Origin: Thalassolituus maritimus
GTDB lineage: Bacteria > Pseudomonadota > Gammaproteobacteria > Pseudomonadales > Oceanobacteraceae
Length of the DNA: 64,000 bases
Direction: 5' to 3'
Assembly: GCF_900156675.1 (NCBI RefSeq)
Contig: NZ_FTOH01000001.1
Coordinates: forward strand, 372,001 to 436,000
In this document: piece after piece, positions 44,716 through 52,625 of the stretch
Numbering within the stretch: position 1 is the stretch's first letter
Layout: every line of letters begins with the position of its first letter
Notes under the pieces: model-generated
Told to the model about the DNA's origin: nothing
What the model saw: only the letters and a program-made list of their open reading frames with translations
Database searches by the model: none
Translations under genes and position numbers: made by a program

Positions 44716-46248
44716 ATGAAACCCGCCTCTACTCTGAGCTTTTATACACTGATCGTATTATTGGTTCTGGCTGGGGTCTCTCTGATTCTACAGCGTCATT
44801 GGGTGTACGAAGTTCCTTTAATTCACGGTGAAACGCAGACGGTCTGGTCGGTTGAAGCCCTGGTCGAGTTTGAAGCCGGTGATCAGTCGGTGAAGGTGTC
44901 GATGGCGCGGCCCGCTGATCAGCCGGGCTTTACCTTGCTGCGACAATCCGGTGCTTCGCCGGGTTATGGCCTTAACTTCGTCGACGGCCCTGACCCCCGT
45001 GCAGAATGGACTATACGTCGCGCCAGTGGAATTCAGCAGCTCTACTTTCAGGTGGATGTGCTTGAGTCGGACATGTCTCAGTCTGAAATTATTACACCGC
45101 CTGTATTGATGGAACCTGACTGGCAGGAGCCATACCGTAGCGCCATTTATCGGCTCTCTAAAGACGCCTGGGACGCATCGTCGGATAACTTCAGCTTCGC
45201 CCGCGAGCTGATTAAGCGTCTGACGGAAGAAGAGTCACCGCAACATATTCAGTTGCTGAAGCGTGCATACAACGGTCGCTTGCCGAATCTTCTGGCAGAA
45301 GTACTGAATAACTCGTCTGTGCACGCCAGTGTCGTCTATGGTCTGGAGCTGGAAGACCGCCGTCGTCGCCAGATGCTGACGCCGTTATTGCGCGTCTGGG
45401 ACGGTGACAGCAGTAAAGTATTCCGCCTCTACGAGATCAAAGACGAACGGCCTCTGGCGGATGACGAAGAAAAGCCGCTCTTACTCTGGGAGCAGCGCGG
45501 CGCGCCTGTGCTCGATGTGATCGGTGGTGAAAATTCGCGAATTCGTTTCTCGATGCTGCGTCGCGAAGAGTCGACCTACTCGGCGCTGAACGATAGCCTG
45601 CCGCTGCAGTCTTCTCTGCTCAACTTCTCGATACATAGCCTGCCGGTGGCTGAGCAGGCTATGTTCAAAACCATCCTTCTGTTACCGGTGGGCGCTCTTG
45701 TAGTGTGCTTACTAAGAATTCTTGTGGGCATCCGAACCTCCGGAACTTTTATGCCTGTTTTGATTGCTATTGCCTTTATGCAGACCTCGCTCGGCACCGG
45801 CATCGTCGGCTTTATCCTTGTTGTTGCCGCAGGGCTGGTGGTAAGGGGATATCTGTCCCGCCTGAACCTGCTACTGGTGGCGCGAATATCCGCGGTGATC
45901 ATATCGGTCATCGCGATCATCAGTCTCTTCAGCGTGCTGTCATACAAGCTAGGGTTGACCGAAGGACTGAAGGTGATGTTTTTCCCTATGGTGATTCTGG
46001 CCTGGACGATAGAACGTATGTCGATCCTCTGGGAAGAAGAGGGCGGCCGTGAGGTGATGATTCAGGGCGGTGGTAGCCTGATCACTGCCGTGCTGGCCTA
46101 CGGGGCGATGCAGCATCCATTGATCCAGCACCTGACGTTTAATTTTATGGGCGTTCAGTTCATTGTGCTGGCATTAATACTTCTTCTGGGTTCATACACC
46201 GGTTACCGGCTGTTTGAGCTACATCGCTTTGCGGTACTCAAGCGTTGA
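44716..46248 (+). CDS. inactive transglutaminase-like protein fused to 7TM
   Basis: 510 residues. An N-terminal membrane helix (~9-27) is followed by a periplasmic region of ~290 residues resembling a transglutaminase fold without its catalytic triad. A C-terminal cluster of about seven helices (~315-500: TILLLPVGALVVCLLRILVGI; FILVVAAGLVVRGYL; ISAVIISVIAIISLF; VQFIVLALILLLG) completes it. It overlaps the next gene by 4 bases. Probably the membrane sensor or platform for the adjacent ligase and protease; this is inference from architecture and co-occurrence. Confidence 0.88.
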   Translation: MKPASTLSFYTLIVLLVLAGVSLILQRHWVYEVPLIHGETQTVWSVEALVEFEAGDQSVKVSMARPADQPGFTLLRQSGASPGYGLNFVDGPDPRAEWTIRRASGIQQLYFQVDVLESDMSQSEIITPPVLMEPDWQEPYRSAIYRLSKDAWDASSDNFSFARELIKRLTEEESPQHIQLLKRAYNGRLPNLLAEVLNNSSVHASVVYGLELEDRRRRQMLTPLLRVWDGDSSKVFRLYEIKDERPLADDEEKPLLLWEQRGAPVLDVIGGENSRIRFSMLRREESTYSALNDSLPLQSSLLNFSIHSLPVAEQAMFKTILLLPVGALVVCLLRILVGIRTSGTFMPVLIAIAFMQTSLGTGIVGFILVVAAGLVVRGYLSRLNLLLVARISAVIISVIAIISLFSVLSYKLGLTEGLKVMFFPMVILAWTIERMSILWEEEGGREVMIQGGGSLITAVLAYGAMQHPLIQHLTFNFMGVQFIVLALILLLGSYTGYRLFELHRFAVLKR

Positions 46249-47255
46249 AGTTTTTACCGTCACTTATTGCCCCGTGGGCACTGTCCCGCTTTGGTATGCT
46301 GGGGATGAACGAGCGCAACCGACGCTACATTGGTCGTTATAACCCACGTAGCCTGTTCCCACTGGTGGATAACAAACGTCTGACCCGTACCACACTGAGT
46401 TCGGCGGATATTCCCATGGCTGCTCTTATTGGGGTGGTCGATCAGCAGTCTCAGGTGAAAAAAATTGCCAGCCTGGTTGAAGGGCATCAGGGGTTTGCGA
46501 TTAAGCCGTCGAAGGGCAGTGGTGGCAAAGGTATTCTGATCGTTACTCACAAAGACGGTGATGAGTGGGTTAAAGCCAGTGGTGGGCGTCTGACGGTCGA
46601 AGATCTGAAACGCCATATTTCAAATATTCTCTCGGGCTTGTACAGCCTTGGCGGAGCAGCGGATGTGGCACTCATCGAGTCTCTGATCCATCAGGCCCAC
46701 CACTTTGACGATTACACCGTCGAAGGAGTACCAGACATACGGGTTATCGTGTGCCGAGGATATCCGGTCATGGCCATGGTCAGACTGTCGACTCATGCGT
46801 CGGATGGCAAGGCGAACCTGCATCAGGGCGCTGTAGGTGTTGGTATTGATATCGCTACCGGTGAAGCCCTGGCAGCGGTTCAGCACGGTCAGCTGCTAGA
46901 GAATCATCCGGACACGGGTAAGCATCTGGGAGAATTGGTTATCCCTGACTGGGAGGCTTTGCTGGTGATGGCTTCCCGCTGTTATGACGTAACCGGGCTT
47001 GGTTATCTGGGGATTGATATCGTCGTAGACCGCGATCATGGTCCATTGTTACTGGAGCTGAATGCACGGCCAGGGTTGGCCATTCAGTTAGCAAATAATG
47101 CCGGTCTGTTACCGCGTTTACGGCGTCTGGATAAACTGACGGCTGCGGATACGCGCCTTCCACCGGAAGAGCGTGTGCGACGCAGCCGTGAGTGGTTTGC
47201 TGATGAATCAGTCTTCGATAAGACTGTCCAGCCCGGAGTGAAGCTCGCCGAGTGA
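46245..47255 (+). CDS. ATP-grasp alpha-L-glutamate ligase-like protein
   Basis: 336 residues; start TTG within the overlap with the 7TM gene. ATP-grasp fold related to RimK: FAIKPSKGSGGKGILIV (phosphate-binding loop, ~85-100), a central DIRVIVCRGYPVMAMVRL strand pair, and LGIDIVVDRDHGPLLLELNARPG with the Mg-binding Glu and Asn near ~265-280. It likely adds glutamate or another amino acid to a peptide or protein. The C-terminal 48 bases overlap, tail to tail, with the HDOD gene on the other strand. Confidence 0.9.
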   Translation: MKFLPSLIAPWALSRFGMLGMNERNRRYIGRYNPRSLFPLVDNKRLTRTTLSSADIPMAALIGVVDQQSQVKKIASLVEGHQGFAIKPSKGSGGKGILIVTHKDGDEWVKASGGRLTVEDLKRHISNILSGLYSLGGAADVALIESLIHQAHHFDDYTVEGVPDIRVIVCRGYPVMAMVRLSTHASDGKANLHQGAVGVGIDIATGEALAAVQHGQLLENHPDTGKHLGELVIPDWEALLVMASRCYDVTGLGYLGIDIVVDRDHGPLLLELNARPGLAIQLANNAGLLPRLRRLDKLTAADTRLPPEERVRRSREWFADESVFDKTVQPGVKLAE

Positions 47256-48047
47256 CGCCAGGTCGCTGTAGGCCTTATTCACATTCATACCGATTTTGTC
47301 TGCCACCTGAAGAGGGAAGCTGGCAACAATCTCATCTTCAGAAAGATTGCGATCATGGGCATATTTCAGGTAGCGGGCGATATAAATGATACCGGCTTCT
47401 ATACTGTAATCTTCTGATGTCTCAGGCAGGTACTGCTGCGCAATGGCATTCTGAATAACTTCTGGGAATTTCCAGCGCTTGGCCAGCTCGGCACCTACAT
47501 CCGCGGAGTTGTAACCAAAATGACCATTTTCCAGCAAATGGCGCTTTGACGAGCTCATGGCTTCAGACTGGTCGATACTGGCGGCCTCTTTCGGATAAAA
47601 CATGCGGATAAGAAGATTGCCAACCGAGTGCATCATGCCGCAGGTAAAGGCGGTGTCCTTGTCGGCATCCGGGGTAAAGCCTGCGATCCACTTTGACAGC
47701 TCGGCGATGCTGAATGCGTCTTTCCAGAAAGCATTCTGATCGAAACCTTCGATTTTCGAGAAAGCGCTGGTGACACCAGACGCCAGCACCATAGTACGAA
47801 GAGTACCGAACCCCAACAACATGACTGCATCCTGTGGTGTCGCAACGGTGCGAGGAACGCCGAAGTGCGCTGAGTTCGCAAGGCGAAGTACTTTGGCAGT
47901 CAGCGACTGGTCTTTAGCTACTTTGCCGCTGATGTCATCAATGTCCAGAGAATGCTCGTCTCCCCGGAAACTTTCCATCAGTTCCTGAACGACGCGAGGG
48001 ATATGTGGGAGCTGTTTTGGTTCAGCGAAAATTGAGGCCATGTTCAT
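47208..48047 (-). CDS. HDOD domain protein
   Basis: 279 residues. HDOD (HD-related output) domain from ~10 to ~215: LPHIPRVVQELMES, LTAKVLRLANSAHFGVP, MLLGFGTLRTMVLASGV, and the degenerate HD-like CGMMHSVGNLLI. No second output domain. Such proteins act in signalling, often with c-di-GMP or chemosensory links. AAGGAAG sits 7 bases before the ATG. Its 3' end overlaps the ATP-grasp gene by 48 bases. Confidence 0.9.
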   Translation of the reverse strand: MNMASIFAEPKQLPHIPRVVQELMESFRGDEHSLDIDDISGKVAKDQSLTAKVLRLANSAHFGVPRTVATPQDAVMLLGFGTLRTMVLASGVTSAFSKIEGFDQNAFWKDAFSIAELSKWIAGFTPDADKDTAFTCGMMHSVGNLLIRMFYPKEAASIDQSEAMSSSKRHLLENGHFGYNSADVGAELAKRWKFPEVIQNAIAQQYLPETSEDYSIEAGIIYIARYLKYAHDRNLSEDEIVASFPLQVADKIGMNVNKAYSDLASLGELHSGLDSLIED

Positions 48048-48180
48048 AGTTATACTTCCTTCTCAAGTAACTGCTGATAAGCATAGGCGAGGCTCTGGAA
48101 TATGCTTGTGATTCAAACGTTAACTTTCGTTAATGGTAAACTCGGGACCTCAAAATAAGCACCTGATCTAGGGAGTCGAC

Positions 48181-49071
48181 ATGCAGCCATTGCGTATTGG
48201 ATTTATTGGTATGGGCCTGATGGGAGTACCTATGAGCCTCCGGCTACATCGGGCGGGCCTCAGTGTTTCTGTCTGGAACCGCAGTCCGGATAAGTCCGAG
48301 CCTCTGAAAGAGCATGGCGTACGGGTATGTGAACACTTACATGAGCTGATTTCAGACTCCGACATCCTGATGACTTGTGTAACAGACACAGGTGCGGTGC
48401 GCGCCATTGTCGAAGGGCCCGGCGGAATAGCAGAGCATGGTCGTGATAGTCAGGTTTTGATTGATTTCTCCAGCATTGATCCGCAGGCAACACGAGAAAT
48501 GGCAGAAGCCCTGAAAATAAAGACAGGAATACGCTGGATTGACGCACCTGTCTCCGGCGGAGTTGCGGGTGCCGAGCAGGGCACACTGGCGATTATGGCA
48601 GGCGGTGACGCCGCGTTGATCGATAGTATGCGCACCGTGCTCAAACCTTTATCACAGCGCGTCACGCATATGGGGCCAACGGGTTCCGGACAAGTCACTA
48701 AAATCTGCAACCAGATGATCGTCAGCTGTAATGTGCTGGTTATGGCTGAAGTCATGGCACTGGCTGAAAAGTCCGGCGTTGATGCGAAGCAGATACCCGA
48801 AGCATTGAAGGGCGGCTTCGCTGACTCTATCCCCCTCCAGTTGACCGGCCCACGCATGGCAGAGCGTGATTTTGATCCGGTAAAGTGGCATGTGAAAACA
48901 CTGCTGAAAGATCTGGATATGGCAAATGCATTAGCGAAAGATTCCGCCAGCGCCGTACCTATGGCGGGGCAGGCGGCTGAGCTGATGCGTCTGCATGCTA
49001 CGCAGGGCAGTGCTGAGCGCGACCCTTGTACTCTGATTGAAATGTACAGCAGCAAGGGCGAAGAGGCATGA
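48181..49071 (+). CDS. 2-hydroxy-3-oxopropionate (tartronate semialdehyde) reductase-like
   Basis: 296 residues, beta-hydroxyacid dehydrogenase family (GarR/GlxR type). Rossmann motif GFIGMGLMGVPMSLRL at residues 8-23. Substrate signature DAPVSGGVAGAEQGTLAIM near 120. Catalytic Lys in GSGQVTKICNQMI near 170. With hyi immediately downstream (4-base overlap) it forms the hydroxypyruvate-to-glycerate route that follows glyoxylate carboligase in E. coli. gcl itself is not in the window, so the exact hydroxy acid is not proved. AGGGAG precedes the ATG. Confidence 0.9.
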   Translation: MQPLRIGFIGMGLMGVPMSLRLHRAGLSVSVWNRSPDKSEPLKEHGVRVCEHLHELISDSDILMTCVTDTGAVRAIVEGPGGIAEHGRDSQVLIDFSSIDPQATREMAEALKIKTGIRWIDAPVSGGVAGAEQGTLAIMAGGDAALIDSMRTVLKPLSQRVTHMGPTGSGQVTKICNQMIVSCNVLVMAEVMALAEKSGVDAKQIPEALKGGFADSIPLQLTGPRMAERDFDPVKWHVKTLLKDLDMANALAKDSASAVPMAGQAAELMRLHATQGSAERDPCTLIEMYSSKGEEA

Positions 49072-49847
49072 AGCTGACGGCGAATCTCTCACTGCTCTAC
49101 ACCGAGCTACCCATGCTGGAGCGCTTTGCCGCAGCGGCTACGGATGGCTTTGCGGCGGTAGAAATCCAGTTTCCTTACGACACGCCGGCGGATGAACTCC
49201 GCAGGGCGCTCGATGACACAGGCCTTGAGTGCGTACTGATTAATATTCCCGCCGGAGACCTGATGTCAGGCGGAAAGGGGCTGGCTTGTGTTGCTGGTCG
49301 GGAAACTGATTTCGAAGCGGCCTTGGCCGAATGCGTTGAATACGTGCGGGTGCTGCGTCCTCATTGCGTTAATGTACTGGCTGGTCGAGCCGAAGACGAA
49401 GAGAGATCCTCTGCTCTGAAAGTATTGAGTAGCAATGTTCAGAAGGCGGTAACACAGCTGGCGCCATTGGGAGTTCAGGTGACACTTGAAGCAATTAATA
49501 CCTTTGATATGCCGGGCTTTCTCATCTCTACTTTTGATGACATGAGGCGTTTTACTGAAAGTAGTGCCGCGGATATCCGAATGCAATTTGATATCTATCA
49601 CATGGCGCGGATGGGGGAACCGGTGGAATCCCTGCTGACGAACTATGGCGCTCAGTTGGGGCATATCCAGTTTGCGGATGTGCCAGGTCGGCACGAGCCT
49701 GGTTCTGGCGAGTTGAACTTTGAACGCCTGTTTGCTGCAGCGGAGCAATCTGGTTATCAGGGCTGGTATGGCGCTGAATACAGACCGGAAGGTGCTACCT
49801 CCGCAGGACTTGGCTGGATGACAAAGTATCAGAACAGGTCGAACTGA
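49068..49847 (+). CDS. hyi: hydroxypyruvate isomerase
   Basis: 259 residues, xylose-isomerase-like TIM barrel. Interconverts hydroxypyruvate and tartronate semialdehyde. Starts MKLTANLSLLY. Motifs: DGFAAVEIQFPYDTPADELR, VTLEAINTFDMPGF (metal-ligand Glu), MQFDIYHMARMGEP (Asp, His), QFADVPGRHEPGSGELNF and GAEYRPEGAT. The ATG overlaps the stop of the reductase (ATGA). Its own 3' end overlaps the convergent DUF1289 gene by 19 bases. Confidence 0.92.
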   Translation: MKLTANLSLLYTELPMLERFAAAATDGFAAVEIQFPYDTPADELRRALDDTGLECVLINIPAGDLMSGGKGLACVAGRETDFEAALAECVEYVRVLRPHCVNVLAGRAEDEERSSALKVLSSNVQKAVTQLAPLGVQVTLEAINTFDMPGFLISTFDDMRRFTESSAADIRMQFDIYHMARMGEPVESLLTNYGAQLGHIQFADVPGRHEPGSGELNFERLFAAAEQSGYQGWYGAEYRPEGATSAGLGWMTKYQNRSN

Positions 49848-50263
49848 TCGTCTTTGCTAATGCGTGGGGGGGCCGGGTCAGGCTCTGGAGGTGGTTCAGC
49901 CACTAGTGCCCTTGATTCTGCTGGTGGTTCTTCGCTTTCGCTGGCGATAACTTCAGCGGCTTTCTGTACCTTCTGGGGCTTCTCCTGCGCGATCTTCTCT
50001 GACAGCGTATCTGCCAGAAATAGGTCGAGCTGGGAAATATCTGTTTCTTCTTCGGTAACTTCTTCGCCCGGGCCCGCCAATATTTTCAGGCGACGTTTCT
50101 CGCAAAGATTAATAATGAGCTGCTGTTGAAACGGAGTGAATTCATTCCAGTGGAACCGCTCTTTGCGTGAGCGCAGGCAGCCTTTGCAATACCCCTTGTT
50201 ATTAGAAGTACAGACACCCCGACACGGGTTAGGAATTGTGAAGAGTTCACCCTGATCTAACAT
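49829..50263 (-). CDS. DUF1289 domain protein with long acidic tail
   Basis: 144 residues from the ATG at 50263; the frame is open to 50302 without a better start. The DUF1289 cysteine cluster PNPCRGVC...GYCKGCLRSRKERFHW lies at ~10-40 and may bind metal. It is followed by WNEFTPFQQQLIINLCEKR. The rest (~60-144) is a disordered-looking acidic and Pro-rich tail ending in the motif DDQFDLF, reminiscent of beta-clamp-binding QxxLxLF-type peptides; that resemblance is speculative. Confidence 0.82.
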   Translation of the reverse strand: MLDQGELFTIPNPCRGVCTSNNKGYCKGCLRSRKERFHWNEFTPFQQQLIINLCEKRRLKILAGPGEEVTEEETDISQLDLFLADTLSEKIAQEKPQKVQKAAEVIASESEEPPAESRALVAEPPPEPDPAPPRISKDDQFDLF

Positions 50264-50344
50264 AAACAGACTTGTCTTTGTTTTGTCACAGAGTACCAGC
50301 ATTTGGGCTGGTGTCGAGCGGGAAGCTCTGGAGAGAGAAATGCG

Positions 50345-50365
50345 GGCCCGGAGTCAGACCGGGCC
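50345..50365 (-). terminator. hairpin after the csp gene
   Basis: GGCCCGG (50345-50351), loop of 7, CCGGGCC (50359-50365). On the minus strand it lies just past the cold-shock gene stop; the following T content is weak. Confidence 0.65.
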
Positions 50366-50372
50366 ACAGCAA

Positions 50373-50585
50373 TTATTCGGCAGGAGTTACGTTTTCTGCC
50401 TGAGGACCTTTCTGACCCTGAACCACTTCCATGGTTACGGCCTGGCCTTCTTCCAGTGAACGACGGCCATTGCCGTTGATTGCACTGTAGTGAACGAAAA
50501 CGTCTTTTCCGGAATCCTGAGCGATAAAGCCGAAGCCTTTCTCGTCATTGAACCATTTGACTGTGCCTTGAACTAAATTTGCCAT
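50373..50585 (-). CDS. CspA-family cold-shock protein
   Basis: 70 residues, a lone cold-shock domain. RNP1 KGFGFIA and RNP2 VFVHY, with the standard [15 protein letters not shown] start and [11 protein letters not shown] end. Binds single-stranded nucleic acid and acts as an RNA chaperone. AGGAAAAAAG precedes the ATG. About 260 bp of non-coding DNA upstream leaves room for the long leader typical of cold-shock genes. Which paralogue (CspA, CspD or CspE type) cannot be said from sequence alone. Confidence 0.95.
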   Translation of the reverse strand: MANLVQGTVKWFNDEKGFGFIAQDSGKDVFVHYSAINGNGRRSLEEGQAVTMEVVQGQKGPQAENVTPAE

Positions 50586-50847
50586 ACTTTTTTCCTGAGA
50601 TATTGTGCTGACTCTATCAGCGGACTTGCTATGTTACGGCATTAGTCAATCACTGGCCGGGGCTTCCGGAAGGTCTTTCTATAATGCCCTTATCGACCAA
50701 GATGCTTCATAAATTCATATGCAGCACTCGTCAATCGGCCTCCCCAAAACGAGAGACGCGATCATAGTATCCCAAGATTCCGTGCATACCAAGCGCTTAC
50801 TGAGGAAATATCCCGTGGTAAAGGGGCCTCTTTGTATAAGTTTTGTA

Positions 50848-51816
50848 TTAATTGTCGTCTTTGCTCAAAGCGCGTCGGATCTGACGTTCGGTCCGCCATT
50901 TCCAGAAGGCGGCCAGAACCGCACCAGCGATATTCTGCCAGACGCTGAAAAGGGCGCCGGGTAGGGCAGTCAGAGGGCTGAAGAAGCTATTGGCAAGTGC
51001 CACTCCGAGGCCAGAATTCTGCATCCCCACTTCCAGTGCAATAGTTCGCGCTTCGACTTCGGTGTTGCCGTTCCAGCGTGCAATCCCGTAACCCGCGAGC
51101 AAGCCGATTAAGTTGTGGAGGACTACGGCCAGAATCAGAGAGTGACTCAGTACCGCCAGTTCATCAGCATTGCTGGCAACGATCACTGCAATGATCAACA
51201 GAATGGCTCCGGTCGCGAGTGCCGGCAGATATTGGCTGACGCTTTTCTGAATGGCAGGCAGCCAGCGATTAACCAGAATACCTGCACCGACGGGGAGAAC
51301 AACGACCTTAGCGATCATCAGCAGCATACCGACGGTGTCGATATCAATGATACCGCTGTGAGTAAGCTCTTCTGTATAACCACGCCCGTAAAATGCAATC
51401 AGAAACGGTGTCAGGAATACGCCCCATAGGGTGGATGCCGTGGTCATGGTGACAGAAAGTGCGACATCGCCCTTGGCGAGAAACGTCATAACATTTGATG
51501 CTGTGCCACCGGCGCATGCGCCAACGATGATAAGCCCAACAGCGACTTCCGCGGGCAATGCAAAGAGAAGTGCGAGCCCCCAGGCGATGAGAGGCATTAG
51601 TCCAAACTGTAGAATGATCCCAAGGGCGACAGGCTGAGGCTTTTGCCAGATACGTCTGAAGTCGCTGAAGCGCAACGTCAGCCCCATAGAAAACATAATG
51701 ATGGTCAGAAGCGGTACAATGGCGCCTGTCAGTCCGAGCAGAGGTTCAGGGCTCTGCCAGGCCAGAAGACTGACGATAACAGCCAGAAATGGGAAGGCGC
51801 GTTCGGCAGTAAGCAT
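50848..51816 (-). CDS. bile acid:sodium symporter (BASS) family transporter
   Basis: 322 residues, about nine to ten membrane helices. BASS-type features: MFSMGLTLRFSDF in the second helix region, GACAGGTASNVMTFLAKGDVALSVTMT with the unwound crossover and Na+-site residues, and ALEVGMQNSGLGVALAN near 265. Likely imports an organic anion with Na+; substrates in bacteria include pantoate and other organic acids. GGAG precedes the ATG. Confidence 0.92.
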   Translation of the reverse strand: MLTAERAFPFLAVIVSLLAWQSPEPLLGLTGAIVPLLTIIMFSMGLTLRFSDFRRIWQKPQPVALGIILQFGLMPLIAWGLALLFALPAEVAVGLIIVGACAGGTASNVMTFLAKGDVALSVTMTTASTLWGVFLTPFLIAFYGRGYTEELTHSGIIDIDTVGMLLMIAKVVVLPVGAGILVNRWLPAIQKSVSQYLPALATGAILLIIAVIVASNADELAVLSHSLILAVVLHNLIGLLAGYGIARWNGNTEVEARTIALEVGMQNSGLGVALANSFFSPLTALPGALFSVWQNIAGAVLAAFWKWRTERQIRRALSKDDN

Positions 51817-51948
51817 ATAAGGGTCTCCGGTATCAGGTGGGCGGTTATATCGGTAATTGAGTACAGGTGCAAGAGCGCTATGCAGCAGTTAACCTGAACG
51901 CGGTGGCAGAGAATTCAGTTAAACTTTCGGTGTTCCTAAGGAGCTATT

Positions 51949-52560
51949 TTGGATATTCAGTTCAGCGATAAAACCCCGGTAGAGCGGTACCATTTACTGG
52001 TGCAGTCAGTGATCCCACGTCCGATTGCCTGGATATTGACTGCCGAGGAAGACGGCGGTCTGAATCTCGCTCCGTATTCTTTTTTCGCGCCTGTATGCTC
52101 GGCGCCACCGACTCTTGTCGTCTCCATTGGTCAGAAGTCCGCAGGGACTGAGAAAGACAGTTACCGTAATCTCAAACGCTCGGGTTGGTGCGTCGTCAAT
52201 ATCGCCGATGCCAGCCAGGTGGATTCGTTAAATATGAGTTCAGCGACACTGGCTGCCGGTGTCAGCGAAACCAGCAGTTTTGATATCCCTGTCGAGCCGC
52301 AGGAAAATTGGCCGCTTCCACGGGTGGCCGCGGCTCCTGTTGCTTTTCTCTGTCGCTACCAGCAGCAAGTTGATCTTGGCGCCGGGCCTCAGCATGTCGT
52401 CTTTCTTGAGATTGAGAGAATGTTTATTGATGAAGGTGTGGCTGCCGACGTCGATGGGCGTCTCAAACTGGATTCTGAGTTGCTGAATCCTCTGGCGCGG
52501 TTGGGCGGGGCTGATTACGCTGCCCTTGGTGAGCGAATGGTTCGACCGCGCCCGGAGTGA
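51949..52560 (+). CDS. flavin reductase-like FMN-binding split-barrel protein
   Basis: 203 residues; start TTG with AAGGAG 7 bases upstream and no better ATG. Flavin-reductase-like domain: VQSVIPRPIAWILTAEEDGGLNLAPYSFFAPVCSAPPTL, then GTEKDSYRN and LEIERMFIDEGV. It probably binds FMN. Members are either NAD(P)H:flavin reductases or of unknown role. Convergent with feoB across a bidirectional terminator. Confidence 0.9.
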   Translation: MDIQFSDKTPVERYHLLVQSVIPRPIAWILTAEEDGGLNLAPYSFFAPVCSAPPTLVVSIGQKSAGTEKDSYRNLKRSGWCVVNIADASQVDSLNMSSATLAAGVSETSSFDIPVEPQENWPLPRVAAAPVAFLCRYQQQVDLGAGPQHVVFLEIERMFIDEGVAADVDGRLKLDSELLNPLARLGGADYAALGERMVRPRPE

Positions 52561-52591
52561 AGCTGTAGTCAGATAATTTGTGGATACAAAC

Positions 52592-52625
52592 AAAAACGCC
52601 GGATTAATAATCCGGCGTTTTTTGT
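52592..52625. terminator. bidirectional terminator between flavin-reductase gene and feoB
   Basis: AAAAACGCCGGAT (52592-52604), 5-base loop, ATCCGGCGTTTTT (52610-52622). The A- and T-tracts allow both directions. Confidence 0.92.

Noticed and set aside
50719-50964. 81-codon ORF upstream and antisense to the BASS gene end
   Set aside because: No ribosome site, no recognisable protein, overlaps the well supported transporter gene.
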